Shown in pieces: positions 52,669 through 60,779 of a stretch of DNA of 64,000 bases. Both the position numbers and the translations under genes were made by a program. Each line of letters starts with the position of its first letter. The stretch's first letter is position 1. A model generated the notes under the pieces. The model saw only the letters and a program-made list of their open reading frames with translations, searched no databases and was not told where the DNA came from. The stretch is from Polaribacter sp. SA4-12 (GTDB taxonomy: Bacteria > Bacteroidota > Bacteroidia > Flavobacteriales > Flavobacteriaceae): the NCBI RefSeq assembly GCF_002163675.1, contig NZ_CP019334.1:1622001-1686000 (forward strand). The letters are read 5' to 3'.

Positions 52669-53982
52669 ATGAAGAATGACTATAAAGACACTAAGTTTCA
52701 AAAATTATTAAACAAATTACAGCAAGAAAGTTGGCAACTAGAATTACTAATTTCTGGTTTTGCTATTTTTGGATTGATTTCTTCTTTAGCTCCATTAAAA
52801 AAAATGGGGCAAGAAGCAGCGGCTGTAGAAAGCTACACAAAAGCATTTTTTTTCATTGCAAGTATTGCTTGTATGGTTTTAATTGTAAACTTAGTAATAC
52901 ATGTTATTTTAAGAGGTTTATGGATTGGAGCAATTGGGTTACGCTACGTTTCTGGTGAAATTGATTATGATGCTCTTAACTATAGAAAACGTTTTACAAA
53001 TCATCTTAAAAACAAGGTTGGTTCTTTTGATAAATATATTGGTACACTAGAAAACTATTGTAGTATTCTATTTGCAGTTACTTTTCTATATCTCTTTTAT
53101 ATTATTTCTTTCTTTATCATATTCGTGGTCCTTTTTTTAGCAGGTTCTTTTTTTATAGAATCCGGAATCTTTCCAGAATATTTGGGAATGTTTTTACTAG
53201 GCATTTTTGCACTCTTTTTTATGTCTTTATCTTTCATTGTTTTTATAGATTTTGTTACACAAGGTTATTTAAAGAAAAAAGAATGGACTTCTTTTTTATA
53301 CCTTCCGTTGTATAAAATTTTTAGTGTACTTACCTTGTCTTTTTTATACAGGCCTTTGGTTTATAATTTTTTAGACAATAAATTTGGGAGACGATTATTG
53401 TTTGTATTATTCCCTGTTTATTTATTTACTTTTTACATTTCTACAGTAAATCATGTAAGATCTAATTTTGTAGAAAAGCAATCTTATTCTTCTGTAAACT
53501 ACGCAAGCAACAGTAATTATTTAAATGCTATAGAGAATAGTAAAAATATTAGATATGGAGCAATACAATCTAAAATTATTACAAACTCGTTTTTAAAAGT
53601 TTTTATTCCTTTTAGAACAAAAACAGAAGATATTCTTATAGATCAAAACCTAAATTTAAAACCAATAAAAGACGAAAGAGGTTATGTTAGCAGCTTTTTT
53701 AGGTCGCAAAAAAGAGATAAAACAAAGGATAGCCTTCAAGCAGTGTATCTGAATGCATTTAAAAAAATGTATCTCTTAAAAATTGATAGTTTACAAATTC
53801 AGTCTGATTATATCGTTACAGAAATAAATAATCAATTGGGTTTTGAAGCTATTTTTCCCATACATACTATTGTTGAAGGAAAACATACTCTAAAAATTAG
53901 CCGATTTGTACTTACTAAAAAATCAAAAGAATTAGAAAACGAAGAAGTTATTGAAATTCCGTTTTGGTATTATAAACAGTAA
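52669..53982 (+). CDS. unknown multi-pass membrane protein
   Basis: 437 aa. About six hydrophobic segments lie between residues 30 and 260 (FGLISSLAPLKKMG, FFFIASIACMVLIVNLVIHVI, two long ones at 130-190, and FVLFPVYLFTFYIST), followed by a ~170-residue soluble C-terminal domain. SWQLELLISGFAIFGL and LRGLWIGAIGLRYVSGEID look like conserved family text but I cannot name the family. The promoter of the DUF885 gene lies at its very end. Confidence 0.65.
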   Translation: MKNDYKDTKFQKLLNKLQQESWQLELLISGFAIFGLISSLAPLKKMGQEAAAVESYTKAFFFIASIACMVLIVNLVIHVILRGLWIGAIGLRYVSGEIDYDALNYRKRFTNHLKNKVGSFDKYIGTLENYCSILFAVTFLYLFYIISFFIIFVVLFLAGSFFIESGIFPEYLGMFLLGIFALFFMSLSFIVFIDFVTQGYLKKKEWTSFLYLPLYKIFSVLTLSFLYRPLVYNFLDNKFGRRLLFVLFPVYLFTFYISTVNHVRSNFVEKQSYSSVNYASNSNYLNAIENSKNIRYGAIQSKIITNSFLKVFIPFRTKTEDILIDQNLNLKPIKDERGYVSSFFRSQKRDKTKDSLQAVYLNAFKKMYLLKIDSLQIQSDYIVTEINNQLGFEAIFPIHTIVEGKHTLKISRFVLTKKSKELENEEVIEIPFWYYKQ

Positions 53983-53991
53983 AAAAATAAA

Positions 53992-53999
53992 TAAATTTG
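53992..53999 (+). promoter_or_regulatory. -7 box TAAATTTG of the DUF885 gene
   Basis: Exact TAnnTTTG match, with TTTG at 53963-53966 as a possible -33 element. Start near 54006, before the ATG at 54023. Confidence 0.55.
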
Positions 54000-54022
54000 A
54001 CACATTAGAACTACAACTCACA

Positions 54023-55834
54023 ATGAAAAAAGGAATCCTATCTATTTTTGCATTTTTGTTACTACTTACTTCTTGTAAACAAGAAACACCAAAAGAAACA
54101 AAAATAACTTCAGAAAACTCAGCGTTTAATCAGTTGTTAAAAGATTACAATGAAGGTAAGTTTAAGTTAAACCCGGTTAACGCAACGTATGCAGGAGATA
54201 ATCGATTTAACGATCAATTTCCAAATACACTGTCTGATGAATATCAACTTAAAACAAAAGAATTTTACACAGATTATAAAGCCAAATTAACAAGTTTTAA
54301 AGATGATGATTTAACCGAAAGTCAGCAAATGAGTAAAGCTGTTTTAGATTGGGATTGCGAAATGGCATTGGCTCAAAATAGTTTTAAAAATGATGTATTA
54401 TTACCTATAAATCAAATGTGGACTATCAATTTAACAATAGGACAATTGGCAAGTGGTAGTAGTGCACAACCTTTTAAAACGGTGAAAGATTACGAAAATT
54501 GGTTAAGTCGATTAGACAAATACAATGTTTGGTTACAATTTGCAAAAAAACGAATGCAACAAGGTATTAAGGAAGGTTATGTATTACCAAAATCGTTAAC
54601 TAAAAAAATAATTCCGCAATTTAAAACATTGGCAACAGTTTCTAAATCTACTGAAGGAATCTTAGATTTTTCTACGCATTTATTTTATTCACCAATTAAT
54701 AATTTTCCAGACAGTTTTTCATCCGAAGAAAAAAATAAATTAACAGCTAATTATACAGCCATTTTAAATGATAAGTTAGTTCCGTCTTTTAAAGCTTTAC
54801 ATTTATTTTTAGCTTCTGATTATTTAAATGCTGGTTTATTAGAAAGCGGAATTTCTGCAATTCCTCAAGGAAGAGCATATTACCAACACGCCATTAAAAA
54901 CTACACAACTACCAATATGACAGCAGATGAAATTTATACACTTGGCTTAAGCGAAGTTGCAAGAATTTTATCTGAAATGGAAAAAGTAAAAACAACAGTT
55001 GGTTTTAAAGGGAGTTTAAAAGATTTCTTCAATTTTGTTAGAGAAAACAAAGCCTTAATGCCTTATAAAACTCCGGAAGAAATTTTAGCTAATTTTAATG
55101 CTATTCATGAAAAAATGAAACCGCAATTAGAAAAATTATTTGGTAATAAACCCAAAACAGCTTTTGTAGTTAAACAAACAGAAAAATTTAGAGAAGCTTC
55201 TGCAAGTGCAGAATACAACCCTGGTTCTTTAGATGGTACAAGACCTGGAGTTTTTTATACGCCAATTCCTGATGCTACAAAATACAATGTATTTTCTGAT
55301 GAAGCTTTGTTTTTACATGAAGCGATTCCAGGACACCATTATCAAATTTCATTAACACAAGAAAATAAAGATTTACCAGATTTTAGAAAAACATTATGGT
55401 ATAGTGCTTATGGTGAAGGTTGGGCTTTATACACAGAAAACTTGGGTAAAGAGTTAGGTTTGTATACAGATCCTTATCAATATTTTGGAATGTTAGGAAT
55501 GGAAATGCACCGAGCAATTAGATTAGTTGTAGACACAGGTTTACATGCAAAAGGTTGGAGCAGAGAAAAAGCGATTCAGTATTCTTTAGAGAATGAAGCT
55601 GAAGGAGAGGCAAGTATTATTTCTGAAATTGAACGTTATATGGCAAATCCAGGACAAGCATTATCTTATAAAATTGGTCAGTTAAAAATTAGAGAACTAC
55701 GTGCAAAGGCTAAAAAACAACTAGGTAAAAAATTTGATATTAGAGAATTTCATAATCAAGTTTTAGAAACAGGTTGCATTCCTTTAGCCTTATTAGAAAA
55801 CAAAATTGATAATTGGATTGCTTCAATAAAGTAA
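54023..55834 (+). CDS. DUF885 family lipoprotein, probable metallocarboxypeptidase
   Basis: 603 aa from ATG 54023. The N-terminus MKKGILSIFAFLLLLTSCKQE has lipobox Cys18; a longer frame from 53951 would start inside the previous gene and upstream of the promoter, and is rejected. HEAIPGHHYQ (His432-His439) is the HExxxGHH-type zinc motif of DUF885, with ENEAEGEASIISEIERYMANPGQALSYKIG downstream supplying the remaining ligand and substrate residues. Related enzymes release C-terminal residues from peptides. Expected at the outer or inner membrane, periplasm-facing. Confidence 0.9.
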   Translation: MKKGILSIFAFLLLLTSCKQETPKETKITSENSAFNQLLKDYNEGKFKLNPVNATYAGDNRFNDQFPNTLSDEYQLKTKEFYTDYKAKLTSFKDDDLTESQQMSKAVLDWDCEMALAQNSFKNDVLLPINQMWTINLTIGQLASGSSAQPFKTVKDYENWLSRLDKYNVWLQFAKKRMQQGIKEGYVLPKSLTKKIIPQFKTLATVSKSTEGILDFSTHLFYSPINNFPDSFSSEEKNKLTANYTAILNDKLVPSFKALHLFLASDYLNAGLLESGISAIPQGRAYYQHAIKNYTTTNMTADEIYTLGLSEVARILSEMEKVKTTVGFKGSLKDFFNFVRENKALMPYKTPEEILANFNAIHEKMKPQLEKLFGNKPKTAFVVKQTEKFREASASAEYNPGSLDGTRPGVFYTPIPDATKYNVFSDEALFLHEAIPGHHYQISLTQENKDLPDFRKTLWYSAYGEGWALYTENLGKELGLYTDPYQYFGMLGMEMHRAIRLVVDTGLHAKGWSREKAIQYSLENEAEGEASIISEIERYMANPGQALSYKIGQLKIRELRAKAKKQLGKKFDIREFHNQVLETGCIPLALLENKIDNWIASIK

Positions 55835-55856
55835 TTTATTTTATTTACCATTTTTT

Positions 55857-55890
55857 AAAACCTCTTTATAAATTTATAAAGAGGTTTTTT
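55857..55890 (+). terminator. Rho-independent terminator
   Basis: 16-bp arms AAAACCTCTTTATAAA (55857-55872) and TTTATAAAGAGGTTTT (55873-55888) abut with no free loop except what opens at the tip; T continues to 55890. Confidence 0.85.
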
Positions 55891-55916
55891 GTACTTTTAA
55901 ATTCTAATTTTTACAA

Positions 55917-57242
55917 ATGAAAAAATTCACACTCCTATTCTTATTTATTTCAATATCAATTTCTGCACAAACAGATTCAAAAATATACGACATTATAAAT
56001 GCTGTTTCTGCGGATAGAATTAAGGCTGATGTAAAAACGTTGACTGAATTTGGCACAAGAAATACATTTTCTGATACCATTTCTAACACTCGCGGAATTG
56101 GTGCTGCAAGACGTTGGATAAAATCTGAATTTGATAACATTTCTAAAAATTGCAATAATTGTATAAACACGTTTTATCAAAAGGATTTTGTTTCCAAAAA
56201 AGGTAACAGAAGAGTACCTCATGATGCATGGGTTGTAAATGTTGTTGCAGTTCAAAAAGGAACAAAATACCCAAATAAATATGTTATTATGAGCGGAGAT
56301 ATTGATTCTCGTGCAAGTGATACAATGGATTTTACCACAGATGCTCCAGGTGCAAATGATAATGCTTCAGGAATGGCAGGAACTATAGAAGCTGCTAGAG
56401 TTTTAAGCAAATATAAATTTGAAAGCAGTATTATTTACGTTGGGCTTTCTGGAGAAGAACAAGGTTTATTTGGTGGCGCAGGTTTGGCTAAATATGCAAA
56501 AGAAAAAGGTTGGGAAATTATCGGTGTTTTAAATAATGATATGATAGGTAATATTAAAGGAGTTGATGGTGTTATAGATAACAGAACTTTTAGAATTTTC
56601 TCTGAACCGGTTCCTGCAAATGAAACCGAGAAACAAAGAAAAATGCGTCGTTTTTATGGTGGTGAAGTAGATGGAATTTCGCGTCAATTGGCAAGATATA
56701 TTCACAAAACAACCAAAACGTATATGCCAGAAATGAACCCAATGATGATTTATCGACTAGATAGATTTGGACGTGGAGGACATCACAGACCGTTTAACGA
56801 TTTAGGTTTTCCTGGAATTAGAATTATGGAAGCGCATGAAAATTACACACAACAGCATCAAGATATTAGAATAGAAAATGGTATAAAATATGGTGATACT
56901 TTTGAGAATGTAAATTTTGAATATGCTAAGAAATTAACTGCTGTAAATGCAATATCAATGGCAGGTTTAGCTTTTGCGCCACCAAGTCCTACTGAAGTTT
57001 CTATTGGAGGAATTGTGGAAGCTTCTGTAAAATTAAAATGGAATAAAGTTGAAGGTGCAAAAGGGTATAAAATTTATTGGAGAGATACTACTTCCCCAAC
57101 TTGGGATCATTCTAGATATGTAGAAACTACCGAATTTACTTTAGAAGGAATTGTAATTGATAATTTCTTTTTTGGAGTTGCTGCCGTTGGAAAAAATGGT
57201 CATGAAAGTGTTGTTGTTTTTCCAAATAAAATTTGGAGATAA
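55917..57242 (+). CDS. secreted M28-family metallopeptidase
   Basis: 441 aa; signal peptide (SISISAQTDS). Family M28 landmarks: MSGDIDSRAS where the first metal ligand is usually His (GxHxDS) but reads Asp here, DAPGANDNASG (bridging Asp), GLSGEEQGLFG (catalytic Glu pair), VLNNDMIGN (Asp), and GHHRPFND (final His). A fibronectin-type-III-like domain (VEASVKLKWNKVEGAKGYKIYW) ends the protein. It is probably an exported aminopeptidase. The His-to-Asp change may alter metal use. Its stop overlaps the next start (TAATG). Confidence 0.9.
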   Translation: MKKFTLLFLFISISISAQTDSKIYDIINAVSADRIKADVKTLTEFGTRNTFSDTISNTRGIGAARRWIKSEFDNISKNCNNCINTFYQKDFVSKKGNRRVPHDAWVVNVVAVQKGTKYPNKYVIMSGDIDSRASDTMDFTTDAPGANDNASGMAGTIEAARVLSKYKFESSIIYVGLSGEEQGLFGGAGLAKYAKEKGWEIIGVLNNDMIGNIKGVDGVIDNRTFRIFSEPVPANETEKQRKMRRFYGGEVDGISRQLARYIHKTTKTYMPEMNPMMIYRLDRFGRGGHHRPFNDLGFPGIRIMEAHENYTQQHQDIRIENGIKYGDTFENVNFEYAKKLTAVNAISMAGLAFAPPSPTEVSIGGIVEASVKLKWNKVEGAKGYKIYWRDTTSPTWDHSRYVETTEFTLEGIVIDNFFFGVAAVGKNGHESVVVFPNKIWR

Positions 57243-57817
57243 TGTCTAAAAAACCAGAATTGTATTTTAAAAATGATGTTGAATGGCGAACTTGGTTGTC
57301 TGAAAATCATAATATTTCCATTGGAATTTATCTTATCTTTTATAAGGTAGCAAATGAAGAGGAATCAATGCGTTGGGAAGAAGCTGTAAAGGTTGCCTTA
57401 TGTTTTGGTTGGATAGATTCTACCGTTAAAAGTTTAGGAAACGGTAAACGAAGGCAATACTTCTGTAAACGAAATACTAAAAGTATTTGGAGTGCTTTAA
57501 ATAAAAAATATATTCAAGAATTAATTTCTCAAAACTTAATGCATCAAAAAGGTTTAGAAATTATTGAAATTGGAAAGAAAAACGGTTCTTGGTCTGCTCT
57601 AGATGCTGTTGAAAAAGGAATAATTCCAGAAGATTTACAAATAGAATTTAATGCTAATACAGCAGCATTTACAAACTTTAAAAACTTTGCTCCTAGTTAT
57701 AAAAAGAGTTATTTGTATTGGTTACAACAAGCAAAAAGAGAAACTACAAGACAAAACCGAATTATAGAAATAATTCGGCTTTGTAATGAAAATATTAAAA
57801 CTCGTGGAAACTGGTAA
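57242..57817 (+). CDS. YdeI/OmpD-associated (OmdA) family protein
   Basis: 191 aa from ATG 57242, which overlaps the M28 stop by one base. YFKNDVEWRTWLSENH, GWIDSTVKSLGNGKRRQYFCKRNTKSIWS and FAPSYKKSYLYWLQQAKRETTRQNRI are OmdA landmarks (PF13376). YdeI-type proteins are linked to peptide or stress resistance in enterobacteria, but the mechanism is unknown. Cytoplasmic. Confidence 0.88.
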   Translation: MSKKPELYFKNDVEWRTWLSENHNISIGIYLIFYKVANEEESMRWEEAVKVALCFGWIDSTVKSLGNGKRRQYFCKRNTKSIWSALNKKYIQELISQNLMHQKGLEIIEIGKKNGSWSALDAVEKGIIPEDLQIEFNANTAAFTNFKNFAPSYKKSYLYWLQQAKRETTRQNRIIEIIRLCNENIKTRGNW

Positions 57818-57827
57818 TTATAAAATA

Positions 57828-59285
57828 TTACAATCCACTTATAAAGTTACCATAAGGATCTTTAAATTGAGTTCCTTCTGCAAAGCGATATTTGCTTAAT
57901 TTTTTAAACTCTACAAGTGCCCACAATACAAATTCTTTCATAAAATAAACATCAGATTCATTGATGTTTGGTTGGTATTGTTTTACAAAATCAGTCAAAG
58001 GTTTTACCTTATCTAATTCGGCTTTGTATTTTTCTTCTGTATAATCATCTAACAATTCAAAATCTTCATCCGTATTAAAAAACCAAGAAATAATAGCATC
58101 ATAAGGAGTTTCTGCTTCTTGCCTTTCTAACTTTTTAATTTCAGGAAAATAGGTTGGAAACAATGTTTTAATTGCATTTTTAATTAAGTTTTCTGCAACT
58201 ACTTGTGCTCCTTCTTGCTCACCTTCATACACCAATTCTACTTTACCTGTAATTGCAGGAATAATTCCGTCGAAATCACTCAAACGAATCATTGTTTTTC
58301 CTTCTCCAGAAAGCAAAGCTCTTCTTTCTGCTGTACTTAATAAGTTTTCGAAAGCTGTGATACTTAAACGTGCACTAACTCCACTTTTAGCATCAATATA
58401 TTCGCTTTCTCTCGCTTCAAAAACAATTTGTTCTAACAAGTCTTTTGCCAATTCTGGAATTTGGATAAAGTCTTTTTGAGAGCTTGCTTTATTTGCTTCT
58501 TGTTGCGTTATGGTTTTTGCCGTTTCTATATCTTCTGGATAATGTGTTAAAATCTGAGAACCAATTCTGTCTTTTAAAGGCGTAACAATACTTCCTCTAT
58601 TTGTATAATCTTCAGGGTTTGCCGTAAATACAAATTGCATATCTAAAGGAAGTCTTAATTTAAAACCTCTAATTTGAATATCACCTTCTTGTAGAATATT
58701 AAATAAAGCCACCTGAATTCTTGCTTGTAAATCTGGCAATTCATTGATTACAAAAATACATCTGTTTGCTCTTGGAATCATTCCATAATGAATTACTCTA
58801 TCATCAGCATAAGATAATTTTAAGTTTGCCGCTTTTATGGGATCTACATCTCCTATAATATCTGCAACAGTAACATCTGGTGTTGCTAATTTCTCTGCAA
58901 AACGTTCACTTCTATGCAACCAGAAAATCGGAGTCTCATCACCTTTTTCTTTAATCATTTCAATTGCAAATCTTGAAATCGGATTTAATGGATCATCATT
59001 AATTTCAGAACCTTCTACAACTGGTATATATTCGTCTAACAAATTCACCATTAATCTTGCTAAACGTGTTTTTGCTTGCCCTCTTAATCCTAATAAATTG
59101 ATATTATGTTTACTTAAAATGGCTCTTTCTAACTCAGGTATTACTGTGTTTTCATAACCATGAATTCCTTTAAAAACAGTTTCTTTACTCATCATTTTAC
59201 TGATTAAATTTTCTCGTAACTCGTCTTTAATAGATTTCGATTGATATCCTGATTTTTTTAATTCTCCTATTGTTTTTATATTCAT
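57828..59285 (-). CDS. MoxR/ChlI-type AAA+ ATPase
   Basis: 485 aa from ATG at 59285 (MNIKTIGELKKSGY); an in-frame TTG at 59309 lies inside a repeat and is rejected. Walker A is NLLGLRGQAKTRLA, Walker B IFVINELPDL, sensor region FVFTANPEDYTNRGSIVTPLKDRIG. The fold is that of magnesium-chelatase I/MoxR proteins. It works with the VWA protein encoded 131 bases upstream, as ChlI does with ChlD. Cofactor-insertion or protein remodelling are the usual roles; the target is not visible. Confidence 0.9.
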   Translation of the reverse strand: MNIKTIGELKKSGYQSKSIKDELRENLISKMMSKETVFKGIHGYENTVIPELERAILSKHNINLLGLRGQAKTRLARLMVNLLDEYIPVVEGSEINDDPLNPISRFAIEMIKEKGDETPIFWLHRSERFAEKLATPDVTVADIIGDVDPIKAANLKLSYADDRVIHYGMIPRANRCIFVINELPDLQARIQVALFNILQEGDIQIRGFKLRLPLDMQFVFTANPEDYTNRGSIVTPLKDRIGSQILTHYPEDIETAKTITQQEANKASSQKDFIQIPELAKDLLEQIVFEARESEYIDAKSGVSARLSITAFENLLSTAERRALLSGEGKTMIRLSDFDGIIPAITGKVELVYEGEQEGAQVVAENLIKNAIKTLFPTYFPEIKKLERQEAETPYDAIISWFFNTDEDFELLDDYTEEKYKAELDKVKPLTDFVKQYQPNINESDVYFMKEFVLWALVEFKKLSKYRFAEGTQFKDPYGNFISGL

Positions 59286-59417
59286 AAGCCTATCCTTAAT
59301 CCTTTCCAAAGGAAAGGAAACACTGTTGTGTTTATCTGTGTGTTACTAATATTTTCTTTTTTCTATTTCCCTCAAACTTGCTAAAAGTCTTCCCTTTGGG
59401 AAGATTTAGATGGGCTT
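59286..59417. repeat. large imperfect inverted repeat between the VWA and AAA+ genes
   Basis: Left arm 59286-59320 (AAGCCTATCCTTAATCC, then CCTTTCC-AAA-GGAAAGG) and right arm 59383-59417 (TCTTCCC-TTT-GGGAAGA, then TTTAGATGGGCTT) are inverse matches, each with its own hairpin. It fills the gap from the VWA stop to the ATPase start and resembles a dispersed flavobacterial element. Confidence 0.7.
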
Positions 59418-60541
59418 TACCCCTTAATTCGTTTTTTTCTATTGGTTTCGTAATCTTCAAAAATCATCTCACCCAAACCTTTTAATCCTGTATAAAATGC
59501 TTTTCCTTGGTTTGCTTTTGTAAATGCTCTTACAAATTGCATTAAATAAGGATCTTGAGCAATCATAAAGGTTGTGATAGGAATGTGCAATTTTCTTGCT
59601 TGCTGAGCCATTCCGTAACATTTATCTACAATGTACTTATCTAATCCATTACTATTTTTATAATATTGACCATCTGGCAAACGCAAACAACTTGGTTTTC
59701 CATCAGTAATCATAAAAATCTGTTTATTAGTATTTCTTTTTCTTCTCAATAAATCCATTGCTAACTGTAAACCAGCAACCGTATTTGTATGATAAGGTCC
59801 TACTTGTAAATAAGGTAAATCTTTAATTTTGATAGACCAAGCATCGTTTCCAAAAACAATAATATCTAAAGTATCTTTTGGATAACGAGTCGTAATTAAT
59901 TCCACCAAAGCCATCGCCACTTTTTTGGCAGGAGTAATTCTATCCTCTCCATATAAAATCATAGAATGACTAATATCAATCATTAACACAGTACTCATTT
60001 GGCTTTTATGCAGCGTTTCTTCAACAACCAAATCATTTTCTGTAAGATGAAAGTTATCAATTCCGTTATTAACTTGAGCATTTCTTATGCTTTCTGTCAT
60101 AGAAACTTTGTCTAATGCATCTCCAAATTGATAAGCTCTAAAATCCCCAGTATGTTCATCTCCAATTCCTGGAGATTTACTTTTATGATTACCAGCACCA
60201 CTTCTTTTTATTTTTCCGAAGATATTATTTAAAGCTTGCTGACGAATAGCACGTTCTGTTTTGGGAGTAATTTTTGTACCTCCAGTTCCATCACCTTTTA
60301 TTTCTTCTTTTATGTAGCCTTTCTTCTTTAGATCTTCTATAAAATCATCAATGGTATAATCCTCTTTTGTTAACTTATATTCTTTATCTAAAGAGCGTAA
60401 CCAATCTATGGCTTCATCAAAATCGCCAGAAGTATGTGTAATCAGTTCTTTAAAAATATCGAAAAGCATCTCAAAAGGAGATTGATTTTCTGCTTCGTAG
60501 GTTTTAAAAACAAAACCTTTTCTTTTAGTGTCATTTTTCAT
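59417..60541 (-). CDS. VWA-domain protein, partner of the AAA+ ATPase
   Basis: 374 aa. A helical N-terminal half (EMLFDIFKELITHTSGDFDEA...) and a Gly/Lys-rich linker precede a von Willebrand A domain with an intact MIDAS: VLMIDISHSMI (Asp189, Ser191, Ser193), AMALVELITTRYPKDT, and FMITDGKPSCL. ChlD/CoxE-type VWA proteins bridge their AAA+ partner to a target protein. Cytoplasmic. Upstream gap of 238 bases holds no clear gene. Confidence 0.9.
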   Translation of the reverse strand: MKNDTKRKGFVFKTYEAENQSPFEMLFDIFKELITHTSGDFDEAIDWLRSLDKEYKLTKEDYTIDDFIEDLKKKGYIKEEIKGDGTGGTKITPKTERAIRQQALNNIFGKIKRSGAGNHKSKSPGIGDEHTGDFRAYQFGDALDKVSMTESIRNAQVNNGIDNFHLTENDLVVEETLHKSQMSTVLMIDISHSMILYGEDRITPAKKVAMALVELITTRYPKDTLDIIVFGNDAWSIKIKDLPYLQVGPYHTNTVAGLQLAMDLLRRKRNTNKQIFMITDGKPSCLRLPDGQYYKNSNGLDKYIVDKCYGMAQQARKLHIPITTFMIAQDPYLMQFVRAFTKANQGKAFYTGLKGLGEMIFEDYETNRKKRIKG

Positions 60542-60779
60542 TTCTATAAAAATACATCTTTAAAAGATGCTTTATTAAAGTTTAACATTGCTTTAATAGA
60601 TGTGACTATTATTTCTATTTATTGTTACGATAAACTCAATAAAATAAACAGATTAAGAAAGTATTTATATAAAAACATCTATTTTTAGACTGCATACAAC
60701 TTTTATCATAAAATTAACATTTTAATTACTAGGCAAAAACTAACTTGTAAAATTATTTTTAACCAACTTACTAATTCAT

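Noticed and set aside
53951-54022. Upstream start for the DUF885 gene
   Set aside because: It lies inside the previous gene and before the -7 box at 53992-53999, and it would bury the lipoprotein signal.
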